Source: Haloferacaceae archaeon | GTDB lineage: Archaea; Halobacteriota; Halobacteria; Halobacteriales; Haloferacaceae | DNA length: 15,687 bases | Assembly: GCA_018609965.1 (NCBI GenBank) | Contig: JAHENP010000221.1 | Span: 1-15,687 of the forward strand | Reading direction: 5' to 3' | Shown here: in pieces, positions 1 to 5,268 of the stretch | How positions within the stretch are numbered: position 1 is the stretch's first letter | How the letters are laid out: each line of letters opens with the position of its first letter | Made by a program: the position numbers and the translations under genes | Notes under the pieces: generated by a model | Seen by the model: the letters and a program-made list of their open reading frames with translations, nothing else | Told to the model about the DNA's origin: nothing | Database searches by the model: none

Positions 1-1
1 C

Positions 2-196
2 GGGCTGGGGCTGTGGCTCGTCTACTGGGTCGTCGACCGCTCCGGCGGGCGGCTCCGCTTCGACGACAACCACCCCCGCGGCGCCGTCGTCACGCTCGTG
101 CTCGACCGCCCGACCGACGCGGTCGACACACCCGCGGTCGAGGCCGGCACGGAGCCGGCGAGCGCCGAGCCCGCGGAGGCGACCGCCGACGACTGA
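2..196 (+). CDS. Sensor histidine kinase, C-terminal end (partial)
   Basis: This is the last 64 codons of a gene that begins before the window. It opens with GLGLWLVYWVVDRSGG, which matches the G2 box and following helix of the HATPase_c domain of histidine kinases. It continues through a typical last strand (GAVVTLVLDRP), then an acidic Ala/Glu-rich tail of about 25 residues to a TGA stop. The encoded enzyme would autophosphorylate a histidine using ATP and pass the phosphate to a response regulator or a haloarchaeal output domain. The sensing region is outside the window, so the signal cannot be inferred. The gene is convergent with the beta-propeller gene, with 39 bp between the stops. Family assignment rests on a short but characteristic motif. 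Confidence 0.8.
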   Translation, partial: GLGLWLVYWVVDRSGGRLRFDDNHPRGAVVTLVLDRPTDAVDTPAVEAGTEPASAEPAEATADD

Positions 197-223
197 TCGG
201 GTCGTGACGACGGACGAGAGAGC

Positions 224-237
224 GACCGCCGACGGTC
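224..237. terminator. Small inverted repeat between convergent genes
   Basis: GACCG, loop CCGA, CGGTC forms a 5-bp hairpin in the convergent gap and touches the stop codon of the beta-propeller gene. There is no T-rich tract after it, so a terminator role is only a guess. Confidence 0.2.
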
Positions 238-1438
238 ACTCGAAGGCGGTCAGCGTCCCGTCCCAGTCTGCGAGGTAGAGTCGGCCGCCGACGACGGCGG
301 GTGCTGTCGGCGCCGTCCCCTCCCGGCGAAGCCGCCAACGGAGCCCACCACCGGTAGGGTCGACTGCGGCGAGCACGCGCTCGCCGGCGAGATAACAGAC
401 CCCGTCGGCGACGACCGGCGGCGTGTCGAGCCGGACACCGAAGTTCGCGCTCCAACGTTCCTCGCCGTCCGGCGTCAGCCCACGCAGTCGCCCGCCCGCT
501 GTCGGCACTACCACTCGGTCGTCGGTCAGCGCGGGCGACCCCAACACGGGGGTGGGGGTCTCCACACGCCACGCCCGCGAGCCGTCGCCGGCCGCGAGCG
601 CGGTCACCCCCTCGTCGTCACAGACGACGACCCGACCGTCGTGGACGGCGACGGCCGGGCCGACCCGCGCATCGAAGCTCGTCTGCCAGATCGGCTCTCG
701 GGTCGCGGCGACGACCCCGCGGGGCACCGCCGTCGCCTCCGGGACCCGTGTCGCGTCGACCGCGAACACGGTCCGGCCGGCCGCGACGAACAGTCGGTCG
801 TCGGCGACCGCCAGCGACGACACCACCGCCTCCGGGAGCCGGAGTTCCCAGTGTGGCCGCCCCGTCACGGCGTCGAACGCGTGGACCAGCCCGTCTGCGC
901 CGCCGGTGTACACCAGCCCGTTCCCCACTGCCGGCGCACACTGGCCGCCCCCGCGGGCGACCGTCCCGATCCCCCACCGCGTGGTGCCGTCGTCCCGCTT
1001 CAACGACTGGATCGTTCGGTTCTCGTTGGCGAGCAACACTCCCGAGGCCGCGAGCGCCGGCGTCGTCAACAGGCCACGCGGCGTCTCCACGCGCCACCGG
1101 CGCGTCCCGTCGGTCGCTCCGAGAGCGAGCAGTCGCCCGTCGCTCACCGGCTGGTAGAGTGTGCCGTCGCCGACCGCGGGTGGCGCGAACAACGGCCCCG
1201 AAAACGCCCGCCGCCACCGCACCGACGGCTCCGAGGTCGGTCCCGCCGCCGTCGTCGTCCCCGTGTTGGCCGCGTCGTAGAGGTACGTCGGCGCGCCGTC
1301 CTCGGGGGCCACCTGCCGTGTGGCGCGGCGCTCGTCTCCCGAGCCGGTGTCGTCGTCCAACGGCCGTGCCGCCCCGACAACGGCGCTCCCGGCCACCCCG
1401 GCGACGACCCCACGGACGACCGCCCGCCGGCTGAACAT
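236..1438 (-). CDS. Tat-exported PQQ-type beta-propeller repeat protein
   Basis: The product has 400 residues. The N-terminus has a twin-arginine signal (RR at residues 4-5, SRRAVVRG) followed by a Gly/Ala/Val hydrophobic stretch. There is no lipobox cysteine, so it is either cleaved and released or stays anchored by the signal. The rest is a run of PQQ-like blades with the recurring pattern of a small hydrophobic strand, GDG or DGR turn, L-A-L/V-D, then DG-x-x-x-W. Trp-ending blades recur from about residue 72 to the C-terminus, consistent with a 7- or 8-bladed BamB-like propeller. No catalytic residues of quinoprotein dehydrogenases are obvious, so a scaffold or binding role outside the membrane is more likely than an enzyme. 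ATG start, divergent from the DUF5830-like gene with 82 bp between them. Confidence 0.85.
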   Translation of the reverse strand: MFSRRAVVRGVVAGVAGSAVVGAARPLDDDTGSGDERRATRQVAPEDGAPTYLYDAANTGTTTAAGPTSEPSVRWRRAFSGPLFAPPAVGDGTLYQPVSDGRLLALGATDGTRRWRVETPRGLLTTPALAASGVLLANENRTIQSLKRDDGTTRWGIGTVARGGGQCAPAVGNGLVYTGGADGLVHAFDAVTGRPHWELRLPEAVVSSLAVADDRLFVAAGRTVFAVDATRVPEATAVPRGVVAATREPIWQTSFDARVGPAVAVHDGRVVVCDDEGVTALAAGDGSRAWRVETPTPVLGSPALTDDRVVVPTAGGRLRGLTPDGEERWSANFGVRLDTPPVVADGVCYLAGERVLAAVDPTGGGLRWRLRREGTAPTAPAVVGGRLYLADWDGTLTAFE

Positions 1439-1459
1439 ACTGTGTGGGTCGCGACTCCG

Positions 1460-1468
1460 CCACTTGAA
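1460..1468 (-). promoter_or_regulatory. Putative TATA-like element of the beta-propeller gene
   Basis: On the minus strand TTCAAGTGG lies 22 to 30 bp before the ATG at 1438, the spacing expected for a leaderless haloarchaeal transcript. It is a poor TATA box by sequence. A near-identical element lies at the same distance before the YbjQ gene. Confidence 0.4.
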
Positions 1469-1490
1469 TCTGTTCCGTGGCTGCCGGGGA

Positions 1491-1498
1491 GGTTAAGC
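1491..1498 (+). promoter_or_regulatory. Putative TATA box of the DUF5830-like gene
   Basis: GGTTAAGC is centred about 27 bp before the GTG at 1521, in otherwise GC-rich DNA. This spacing supports a leaderless transcript and the chosen GTG start. Confidence 0.5.
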
Positions 1499-1520
1499 CG
1501 GCGGAGCCGGAAACGCAGGT

Positions 1521-2084
1521 GTGGCACCGAACCCGCACGACGGCGACACACCCACGCTGTCGTCGTTCGCCGACGCGGACACCACTCCAGACAGCGACGC
1601 CGACACGGCACCCGACACCGGACCGAACGGTGTCGAGCGGGCGGACGGCGACTCTGGCGACACCAACGGGACGACCCCCGACAACGAGCGGGAGCCGCCG
1701 TCGTTCGTCGCGCCGGCCGACCGGCCCCGCGCTGAGACGGTCGAACTCGGGGTGGAGTTGTTGGCGGCCGCCGCCGAGGAGTCGTTACCGTTGCCGGAGG
1801 CGGTCGACCGCGTCGAGACGGTCACCCGAGACCCGACACTCGTTCGCGAGGTGCTCGACACCGCCGAGACCCGTGGCGTGATCGAACGCGACGGCGCGTC
1901 CGTCAGATCGCGTGTCCGCGGGCAGACGATCGAGTTGGACCGCCGTGTCGTTCGCCGAGAGGGGGAGTACAACTGCCGTCGCTGTGGGCAGTCGTTGTCG
2001 ACCGGCCACTTCGTCCGATTCGAGACCGGCGAGGTCGGCCCGTTCGGTTCCTCGTGTATCAGGAAGGTGACCGGGCGGGAGTGA
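1521..2084 (+). CDS. DUF5830-like haloarchaeal protein with cysteine motif
   Basis: The product has 187 residues from a GTG start supported by the TTAA box 27 bp upstream. Residues 1-70 are acidic, Pro/Thr/Asp-rich and probably disordered. Residues 71-140 look like a helical winged-helix-type region (ELGVELL, LPEAVDRVETV, VREVLDTAETRGVIER). The C-terminus has CRRCGQ (Cys152, Cys155) and a later Cys179 in GPFGSSCIRKVTGRE, a likely zinc site. The core and the C-terminal signature match what I remember of the haloarchaeal DUF5830 family, whose function is unknown. The long acidic N-terminal extension seems larger than usual for the family. The helical region plus zinc site would suit nucleic-acid or protein binding, but that is inference. 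Confidence 0.75.
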   Translation: MAPNPHDGDTPTLSSFADADTTPDSDADTAPDTGPNGVERADGDSGDTNGTTPDNEREPPSFVAPADRPRAETVELGVELLAAAAEESLPLPEAVDRVETVTRDPTLVREVLDTAETRGVIERDGASVRSRVRGQTIELDRRVVRREGEYNCRRCGQSLSTGHFVRFETGEVGPFGSSCIRKVTGRE

Positions 2085-2160
2085 CCCGGCGGCGGTCGGC
2101 CGTTGGAGTGTCACTCGTCTGGGGTCTGGGTGTAGTTCGTCGGGACAACAGACAGCGTCC

Positions 2161-3213
2161 TCACCGACCGCGACGGAGTTCCTCGATCAACTGCTCGATC
2201 AGTTCGCCGTTCCGTTCGATCTCCTCGCGCTGCCGCCGGACCGTCTCGCGGAGCTGTGCGACCTCCTCGGCGAGTTCGTCCTCGGGCGCCGCCGGCTCGA
2301 ACCCGGAGTCTGCGAAGGCGTCGTCTTCGGCCTGCGTGTCCGTCGCCGCGGCGGCGACGGTCTCGCCGTCGGCCGGCTCGCCGGCGCCGCCGAGACCCTC
2401 CTCGACGCTCGCGACTGCCGCGGCGTCGGCGCCGCCGGTGTCTTCCCGGGTCGCGTTCGTCGGGTCATCGACCTCCGCCGGGTCCGCCGACAACGGGTCT
2501 GGTCCGCTCCCGAAGTCGACCCCGTCGCCGGCGGCGGCCGTCTCCTGTGGCGCCTCCGTCTCGGGGTCGGGCTCCGGGGCGGCCGCCTCGCGAAACGCCG
2601 ACAGCGTCCGCACGTCGTAGTGATCCAACAACGCCTCCGTCAGCGCCTCTCTAACCGCTCGGGTGTCCTCCGTCGGCGTCTTGAACCGTTCCTGTCGACC
2701 GTCGACCGTGAGCACAATCGAGGTGGAGACGGACCCTTCCTCGAAGTCCACGTCCGTCACGTCCCCGTAGGCGTACTCCTCGAACTCCTCGTCCCAGACG
2801 GCCGCGCCGACGTGTTTCACCAGCCGGCGGCTCGTGACGACCAACGTCAACTCGGAGAACTGGAACGTCCGTTCGACCGTCTCGCCGGCCGCCGTGATGT
2901 CGGCCGCGGCGAGCACACCGGCCAACACCGGGTGGAGCACCTCGTCGAGTGACCCACGCGGCAACGAGAACGACTCCTCACCCTCCAACCCGTAGTCCAG
3001 TGTCAGCCGTGCCTTCCGCCGTTTCTCCGTCACCGAGAGCCGCTCGGCGTCGTGGGCGTACGACTCGACCGACTCGTCCGACAACAACCTCTCGGCCCGG
3101 TAGACCAACGTCCGTGTCGGCGTGACGAACAGCTCGTCGTCCCCCCCGAGCCCGACGCGGGCGACCGGGTCCTCTGACCCCAGCTCCCGCTGGAGTACCT
3201 CCGGCAGGCTCAT
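2161..3213 (-). CDS. DUF7115-like haloarchaeal protein with C-terminal coiled coil
   Basis: The product has 350 residues starting MSLPEVLQRELG. The open frame extends 30 codons further upstream, but a strong TTTATACC box sits 25-30 bp before the ATG at 3213 and inside that extension, so the shorter start is right. Residues 1-215 are a compact alpha/beta region with two similar-looking halves (ELFVTPTRTLVYRAERLLSDE; ELTLVVTSRRLVKHVG), each resembling the PH-like or SHOCT-associated folds that read out as strand-rich modules. Residues 215-310 are an acidic Ala/Glu/Asp linker. Residues 311-350 form a predicted coiled coil (EEVAQLRETVRRQREEIERN), suggesting oligomerisation. The family is common in haloarchaea and uncharacterised; no signal peptide or TM segment is present, so it is cytoplasmic. 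Confidence 0.8.
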   Translation of the reverse strand: MSLPEVLQRELGSEDPVARVGLGGDDELFVTPTRTLVYRAERLLSDESVESYAHDAERLSVTEKRRKARLTLDYGLEGEESFSLPRGSLDEVLHPVLAGVLAAADITAAGETVERTFQFSELTLVVTSRRLVKHVGAAVWDEEFEEYAYGDVTDVDFEEGSVSTSIVLTVDGRQERFKTPTEDTRAVREALTEALLDHYDVRTLSAFREAAAPEPDPETEAPQETAAAGDGVDFGSGPDPLSADPAEVDDPTNATREDTGGADAAAVASVEEGLGGAGEPADGETVAAAATDTQAEDDAFADSGFEPAAPEDELAEEVAQLRETVRRQREEIERNGELIEQLIEELRRGR

Positions 3214-3235
3214 ACTACCTCGTGAAAGGGGACAC

Positions 3236-3243
3236 GGTATAAA
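3236..3243 (-). promoter_or_regulatory. TATA box of the DUF7115-like gene
   Basis: TTTATACC on the minus strand lies 23 to 30 bp before the ATG at 3213. It is one of the best TATA boxes in the window and decides the start of the gene. Confidence 0.75.
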
Positions 3244-3282
3244 CTCCCCGACCGCACCGCAGTGTCTGTCGTCGCTCGGACT

Positions 3283-3317
3283 CTCGAACGTCACTCGGCT
3301 CACTCGAACGTCGTTCG
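3283..3317. promoter_or_regulatory. Repeated CTCGAACGTC and palindrome upstream of the DUF7115-like gene
   Basis: CTCGAACGTC occurs at 3283-3292 and again at 3303-3312, exactly 20 bp apart. The second copy is part of a perfect palindrome CGAACG-T-CGTTCG at 3305-3317. The pair lies 70-105 bp before the start codon, so it could be a regulator binding site. It may also be leftover from the decayed region next to it. Confidence 0.3.
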
Positions 3318-3535
3318 TTCCAACGCGGTTTGGAGTCGGGACCCTCGGGCACGGCCGCCCGGAACGGCTCGGTGTCGAACCCCGCCGGGCCGTTGATCGA
3401 CAGGAACCGCAAACCCCCCGTCTGTGCCGCCTCCAACCCGACGAGAAACGCCACCCGGCGGAACTGCTGCACCACCTCGTTGGCCCCTGTCGCCCGCCGC
3501 ACCGCCGCGTCCGACTTCAGTTCGATCAGGTGGTC
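3317..3535 (-). pseudogene. Gene fragment, possibly the end of a PD-(D/E)xK-type nuclease
   Basis: On the minus strand this frame reads as natural protein: DHLIELKSDAAVRR, then a helix VVQQFRRVAFLVGLEAAQ, then RFLSINGPAGFD. The order strand with E-x-K, helix containing a conserved Gln, then another strand fits the second half of a PD-(D/E)xK nuclease domain, but I see no upstream aspartate and no start codon. Just upstream the DNA changes to TnpB sequence in another frame, so the fragment is cut at about 3535. It has no closely placed stop at the natural end; the frame runs into the promoter of the next gene. The family is inferred from the pattern only. Confidence 0.3.
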
Positions 3536-3621
3536 CACCCGAGGGCGTCGAGGTCGTCTTGCACCTGTGGCTGGTTCTGGATGGCGGCAGTGTAGGTGCG
3601 TGTGACGACCTGTTTCGCCAT
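3526..3621 (-). pseudogene. tnpB: TnpB (IS200/IS605 family) N-terminal fragment
   Basis: An ATG at 3621 starts a frame whose first 29 residues (MAKQVVTRTYTAAIQNQ, then PQVQDDLDALGW) closely match the N-terminus of haloarchaeal OrfB/TnpB proteins as I remember them. An intact TnpB is about 400 residues and carries a RuvC-type nuclease and a zinc finger. Here the match stops after LGW, followed by two residues and a stop, so more than 90 percent of the gene is gone. The remnant is not functional. The upstream hairpin at 3726-3746 and the inverted repeat around the start codon belong to the same element. Confidence 0.7.
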
Positions 3622-3637
3622 ACATAATCTATGTATG
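3619..3637. repeat. Perfect 8-bp inverted repeat around the TnpB start
   Basis: CATACATA, spacer ATC, TATGTATG. The left arm contains the start codon of the TnpB fragment on the minus strand. It could be a transcript hairpin or a TnpB/TnpA binding site in the parent element. Confidence 0.6.
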
Positions 3638-3725
3638 CGGACTGAATTAACAGTGTGGGCTCGCCAGCGTGGAATATCCAGCCGTGCTATCTCTGAGTGA
3701 TAGTCGAGGAAATTGTCGGATTCAT

Positions 3726-3746
3726 CCCACCCCCTAAACGGGTGGG
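3726..3746. mobile_element. Subterminal hairpin of the IS200/IS605 remnant (probable left end)
   Basis: CCCACCC, loop CCTAAAC, GGGTGGG is a perfect 7-bp stem about 105-125 bp upstream of the TnpB start. IS200/IS605 elements have subterminal hairpins recognised as single strands by the Y1 transposase TnpA, and this one lies where the left end should be. No TnpA gene is present. The exact end of the element cannot be fixed from this sequence. Confidence 0.5.
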
Positions 3747-3896
3747 CTTTCTCCTTGCTACCACTGTAACCCAGCACCGCAGTCGGCGACGCGCCGTCGA
3801 CACCCGCCAACACCGTCTGTAGCCCGACCAATGCCGTCGTCAGTGCTCCGACCACCCCCCGCCAACGGACAGTCGAGCGGGAGGTGATGGTACGTT

Positions 3897-3961
3897 GCCG
3901 AGGCGGGTGGCCCACCGCCGAGGCAGGCCTACGGCTTCACTTGCGGCTCCCTGGCTCGTGA
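3897..3961 (-). mobile_element. Possible right end and TnpB tail of an IS200/IS605 element
   Basis: On the minus strand a short frame ends REPQVKP-stop (stop at 3929-3931), which resembles the basic/proline end of haloarchaeal TnpB proteins. Just after it lies GCCGAGGC (3897-3904), a near-palindromic GGGTGGCCCACC (3905-3916) and GCCGAGGC again (3917-3924), a plausible right-end structure. The order is tail then head on the minus strand, so this would come from a different or rearranged copy than the N-terminal fragment. The match is short and uncertain. Confidence 0.3.
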
Positions 3962-3965
3962 GTAC

Positions 3966-4021
3966 CCGACGTGTCGAGAACTGTCACTGCTCGTTAGGCA
4001 CTGTTGCCGACGTGTCGAGAA
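3966..4021 (+). repeat. 15-bp direct repeat pair
   Basis: CCGACGTGTCGAGAA occurs at 3966-3980 and 4007-4021, 41 bp apart start to start. It is not coding. It may be a duplicated regulator site or a trace of an insertion or recombination event. Confidence 0.7.
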
Positions 4022-4090
4022 ACGTGGCCACGCGGAGTCGCCGACTACGCCGGACGGTGTCAGGCTAGCACACGGTCCGACCGCAGTACA

Positions 4091-4143
4091 GGGCCGGGAG
4101 AGTGGGGTGGGGGGACGACGGTGTTCGACCGTCGCTCTCCCGG
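4091..4143 (+). other. G-quadruplex motif overlapping a two-part hairpin
   Basis: GGG-CC-GGG-AGAGT-GGGG-T-GGGGGG at 4091-4114 fits the standard four-tract G-quadruplex pattern. The same DNA can form a larger hairpin: CCGGGAGAG (4094-4102) pairs perfectly with CTCTCCCGG (4135-4143), enclosing a second stem CGACGGT (4116-4122) with ACCGTCG (4128-4134) and loop GTTCG. The G4 and the outer stem share bases, so they exclude each other. The element lies 52 bp beyond the stop of the 40-residue ORF on the other strand, so it may be a terminator-like structure for that transcript, or part of a lost element. Confidence 0.55.
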
Positions 4144-4194
4144 TAGCTGAATGAACGTTCGGTCTACAGAAGTGCCTTTCGGAGGCGCACGCCG

Positions 4195-4317
4195 TCAGCC
4201 GAGTTGAGGGAGGCCGTCGTCGAGGAAGGCGGCCGCGACTGTCGCGACGCCGGTGACGACGCCGACCGCCCGGCCGACGAGGACACCTGTCCGCGCCGGG
4301 TCTCGACGTTCGACCAT
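4195..4317 (-). CDS. Small predicted membrane peptide, 40 residues
   Basis: An ATG at 4317 opens a 40-codon frame that starts 3 bp after the YbjQ stop (TGA-CGG-ATG), the spacing of a translationally coupled operon member. The product begins MVERRDPARTG, has one hydrophobic stretch of about 23 residues rich in Val, Gly and Ala, and ends DDGLPQLG. The basic N-terminus and acidic C-terminus predict a single TM helix with the N-terminus inside. I do not recognise the family. The frame is free of stops, third positions are GC-rich as in its neighbours, and the coupling to YbjQ supports it as a real gene, but it is short enough that chance cannot be excluded. Confidence 0.5.
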   Translation of the reverse strand: MVERRDPARTGVLVGRAVGVVTGVATVAAAFLDDGLPQLG

Positions 4318-4320
4318 CCG

Positions 4321-4635
4321 TCACTCCAACCGGACAGCGGTGCCGTAGGCAATCACCTCCGAGCCGCCGTTGGCGATGGCCGAACTCTCCAGTCTGACGT
4401 TGACGACGGCGTCCGCGTCCAACGACTGGGCGTCCTCGACCAGTCGGTCAAGCGCCTCGTCTCTGGCGTCACTCAACAGCTCTGAGTACGCCTTCAGCTC
4501 CCCGCCGGTGATGTTGCGGATGCTTTGGGTGATGTCGCGACCCACGTTGCGCGCCCGCACTGTGTTGCCGCGGACGACACCCAACGACTCTGCGACCGTC
4601 TCGCCCGGGACGGTGTCCGTGGTGACGACCTCCAT
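4321..4635 (-). CDS. YbjQ/UPF0145 family protein
   Basis: The product has 104 residues, starting MEVVTTDTVPGETV. A longer frame begins 10 codons upstream, but the family starts at this methionine. Conserved features are LGVVRGNTVRARNVGRDI, GGELKAYSELLSDAR, the helix with ALDRLVEDAQ, DADAVVNVRLESS and the final YGTAVRLE. The length equals that of typical family members. The family forms pentamers; it is annotated as heavy-metal-binding on weak grounds and its physiological role is unknown. It probably forms a group with the SpoIIAA-like gene upstream (85 bp gap, with its own promoter-like element) and the small membrane peptide downstream. Confidence 0.93.
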   Translation of the reverse strand: MEVVTTDTVPGETVAESLGVVRGNTVRARNVGRDITQSIRNITGGELKAYSELLSDARDEALDRLVEDAQSLDADAVVNVRLESSAIANGGSEVIAYGTAVRLE

Positions 4636-4656
4636 ACGCGAGGTGTGGCCGCCGTC

Positions 4657-4665
4657 CCACTTCAA
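4657..4665 (-). promoter_or_regulatory. Putative TATA-like element of the YbjQ gene
   Basis: TTGAAGTGG on the minus strand spans 22 to 30 bp before the ATG at 4635. It differs in one base from the element at the same distance before the beta-propeller gene (TTCAAGTGG). Confidence 0.4.
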
Positions 4666-4720
4666 CCCGGAACCCGCGTTTCGGCGACTGTGGTTCGTCC
4701 ACGTCGTCAGCAGACGGCGG

Positions 4721-5122
4721 TCACCCCGTCTGCTCGTCCAACCACTCGACGGCTGGCTCGACTTTCCTGAATACGTCCATCGTCAGGTCCGGCACCGACA
4801 TCTGTTGTTTGACTGCCCGAGACGCGAGACCGTCGCCGACGATGGCGAGATGCTGCAGCCCGGCCGCCTCGCCCGCCTCGTTCCACCCCTCGGAGATGAA
4901 CGACTGGAGCTCTCCGTCGATAATCACGTCTTCCGGGAAGACGCTGATCGTCCCGACGACGCCCGGCTCGTCGTGGTGGTCGAGCCACGCGTCGTTGATC
5001 GCCGCCATCGCCTCCAACTCACCGTCCCACCCGCGGAGATCCCAGACGCAGAACGCGTCGTGTGCGGTACACTCTACTGGCACACCATCGACTGACTCTG
5101 TCTGCGGGGTTCGAGTCGACAT
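4721..5122 (-). CDS. SpoIIAA/STAS-like cytoplasmic protein
   Basis: The product has 133 residues from the ATG at 5122. The open frame runs 45 codons further upstream, but a strong TTTTAAA box 25-32 bp before this ATG lies within that extension, so the shorter start is chosen. The pattern is CTAHDAFCVWDLRGW (strand), a helix with ELEAMAAINDAW, GTISVFPEDVI (strand), then FISEGWNEAGEAAGLQHLAIVGDG and a last helix EPAVEWLDEQ. This alternating arrangement, with a Trp-containing helix before the fourth strand and a terminal EAxxWL helix, resembles SpoIIAA-like STAS proteins. No phosphorylatable serine of anti-sigma antagonists can be identified. The function is unknown; cytoplasmic location is likely, as no signal or TM segment is present. 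Confidence 0.7.
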   Translation of the reverse strand: MSTRTPQTESVDGVPVECTAHDAFCVWDLRGWDGELEAMAAINDAWLDHHDEPGVVGTISVFPEDVIIDGELQSFISEGWNEAGEAAGLQHLAIVGDGLASRAVKQQMSVPDLTMDVFRKVEPAVEWLDEQTG

Positions 5123-5146
5123 ACTACGCTGTACACTGTTTTTGAG

Positions 5147-5154
5147 TTTAAAAT
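5147..5154 (-). promoter_or_regulatory. TATA box of the SpoIIAA-like gene
   Basis: ATTTTAAA on the minus strand lies 25-32 bp before the ATG at 5122. The surrounding 5130-5170 stretch is strikingly AT-rich for this window, so this should be one of its stronger promoters. Confidence 0.7.
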
Positions 5155-5230
5155 TTGATTCATGTTTCCACTCATTCTCTATCTGGTTCCACCGGTCGTC
5201 GCGTCTAGTCGGTCTCGCTCCCCCGACACC

Positions 5231-5263
5231 ACCGGATTCATTCCGTCCGGGATCCAATCCGGT
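5231..5263. promoter_or_regulatory. Inverted repeat upstream of the GrpE-like gene
   Basis: ACCGGATT (5231-5238) and AATCCGGT (5256-5263) are perfect 8-bp arms with a 17-bp spacer. They end 5 bp before the GTG start and cover the position where the TATA box and transcription start should be. This is where a repressor operator would sit. Confidence 0.4.
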
Positions 5264-5268
5264 CGACA

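Larger units (their letters stand above)
3214..4194. other. Gene-poor region with mobile-element remnants
   Basis: About 980 bp hold no intact gene. Reading from left to right one finds the promoter region of the DUF7115-like gene, a possible nuclease fragment, the first 29 codons and upstream hairpin of a TnpB gene, and a hydrophobic out-of-context reading frame (3766-3870, minus strand). Next come a second palindrome and a short TnpB-tail-like sequence, two 15-bp direct repeats, and the G-rich and hairpin element. The mixture of broken frames and AT-richer patches (for example 3620-3730) differs from the uniformly GC-rich genes on both sides, which suggests repeated insertion and decay. Confidence 0.6.

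Noticed and set aside
423..1735. Plus-strand frames of 244 and 364 codons over the beta-propeller gene
   Set aside because: They are Arg/Pro/Ser-rich shadows of a clear propeller gene with a Tat signal.
3766..3870. Hydrophobic minus-strand reading frame that looks like a membrane segment
   Set aside because: There is no credible start codon or promoter. It lies between two transposon-like ends and continues directly into the left-end hairpin, so it is at most a fragment.
4094..4143. tRNA-like look of the hairpin with GTTCGA
   Set aside because: The loop does not place TTC as in a T-loop, the total length is only 50 bases, and no D or anticodon arm exists.
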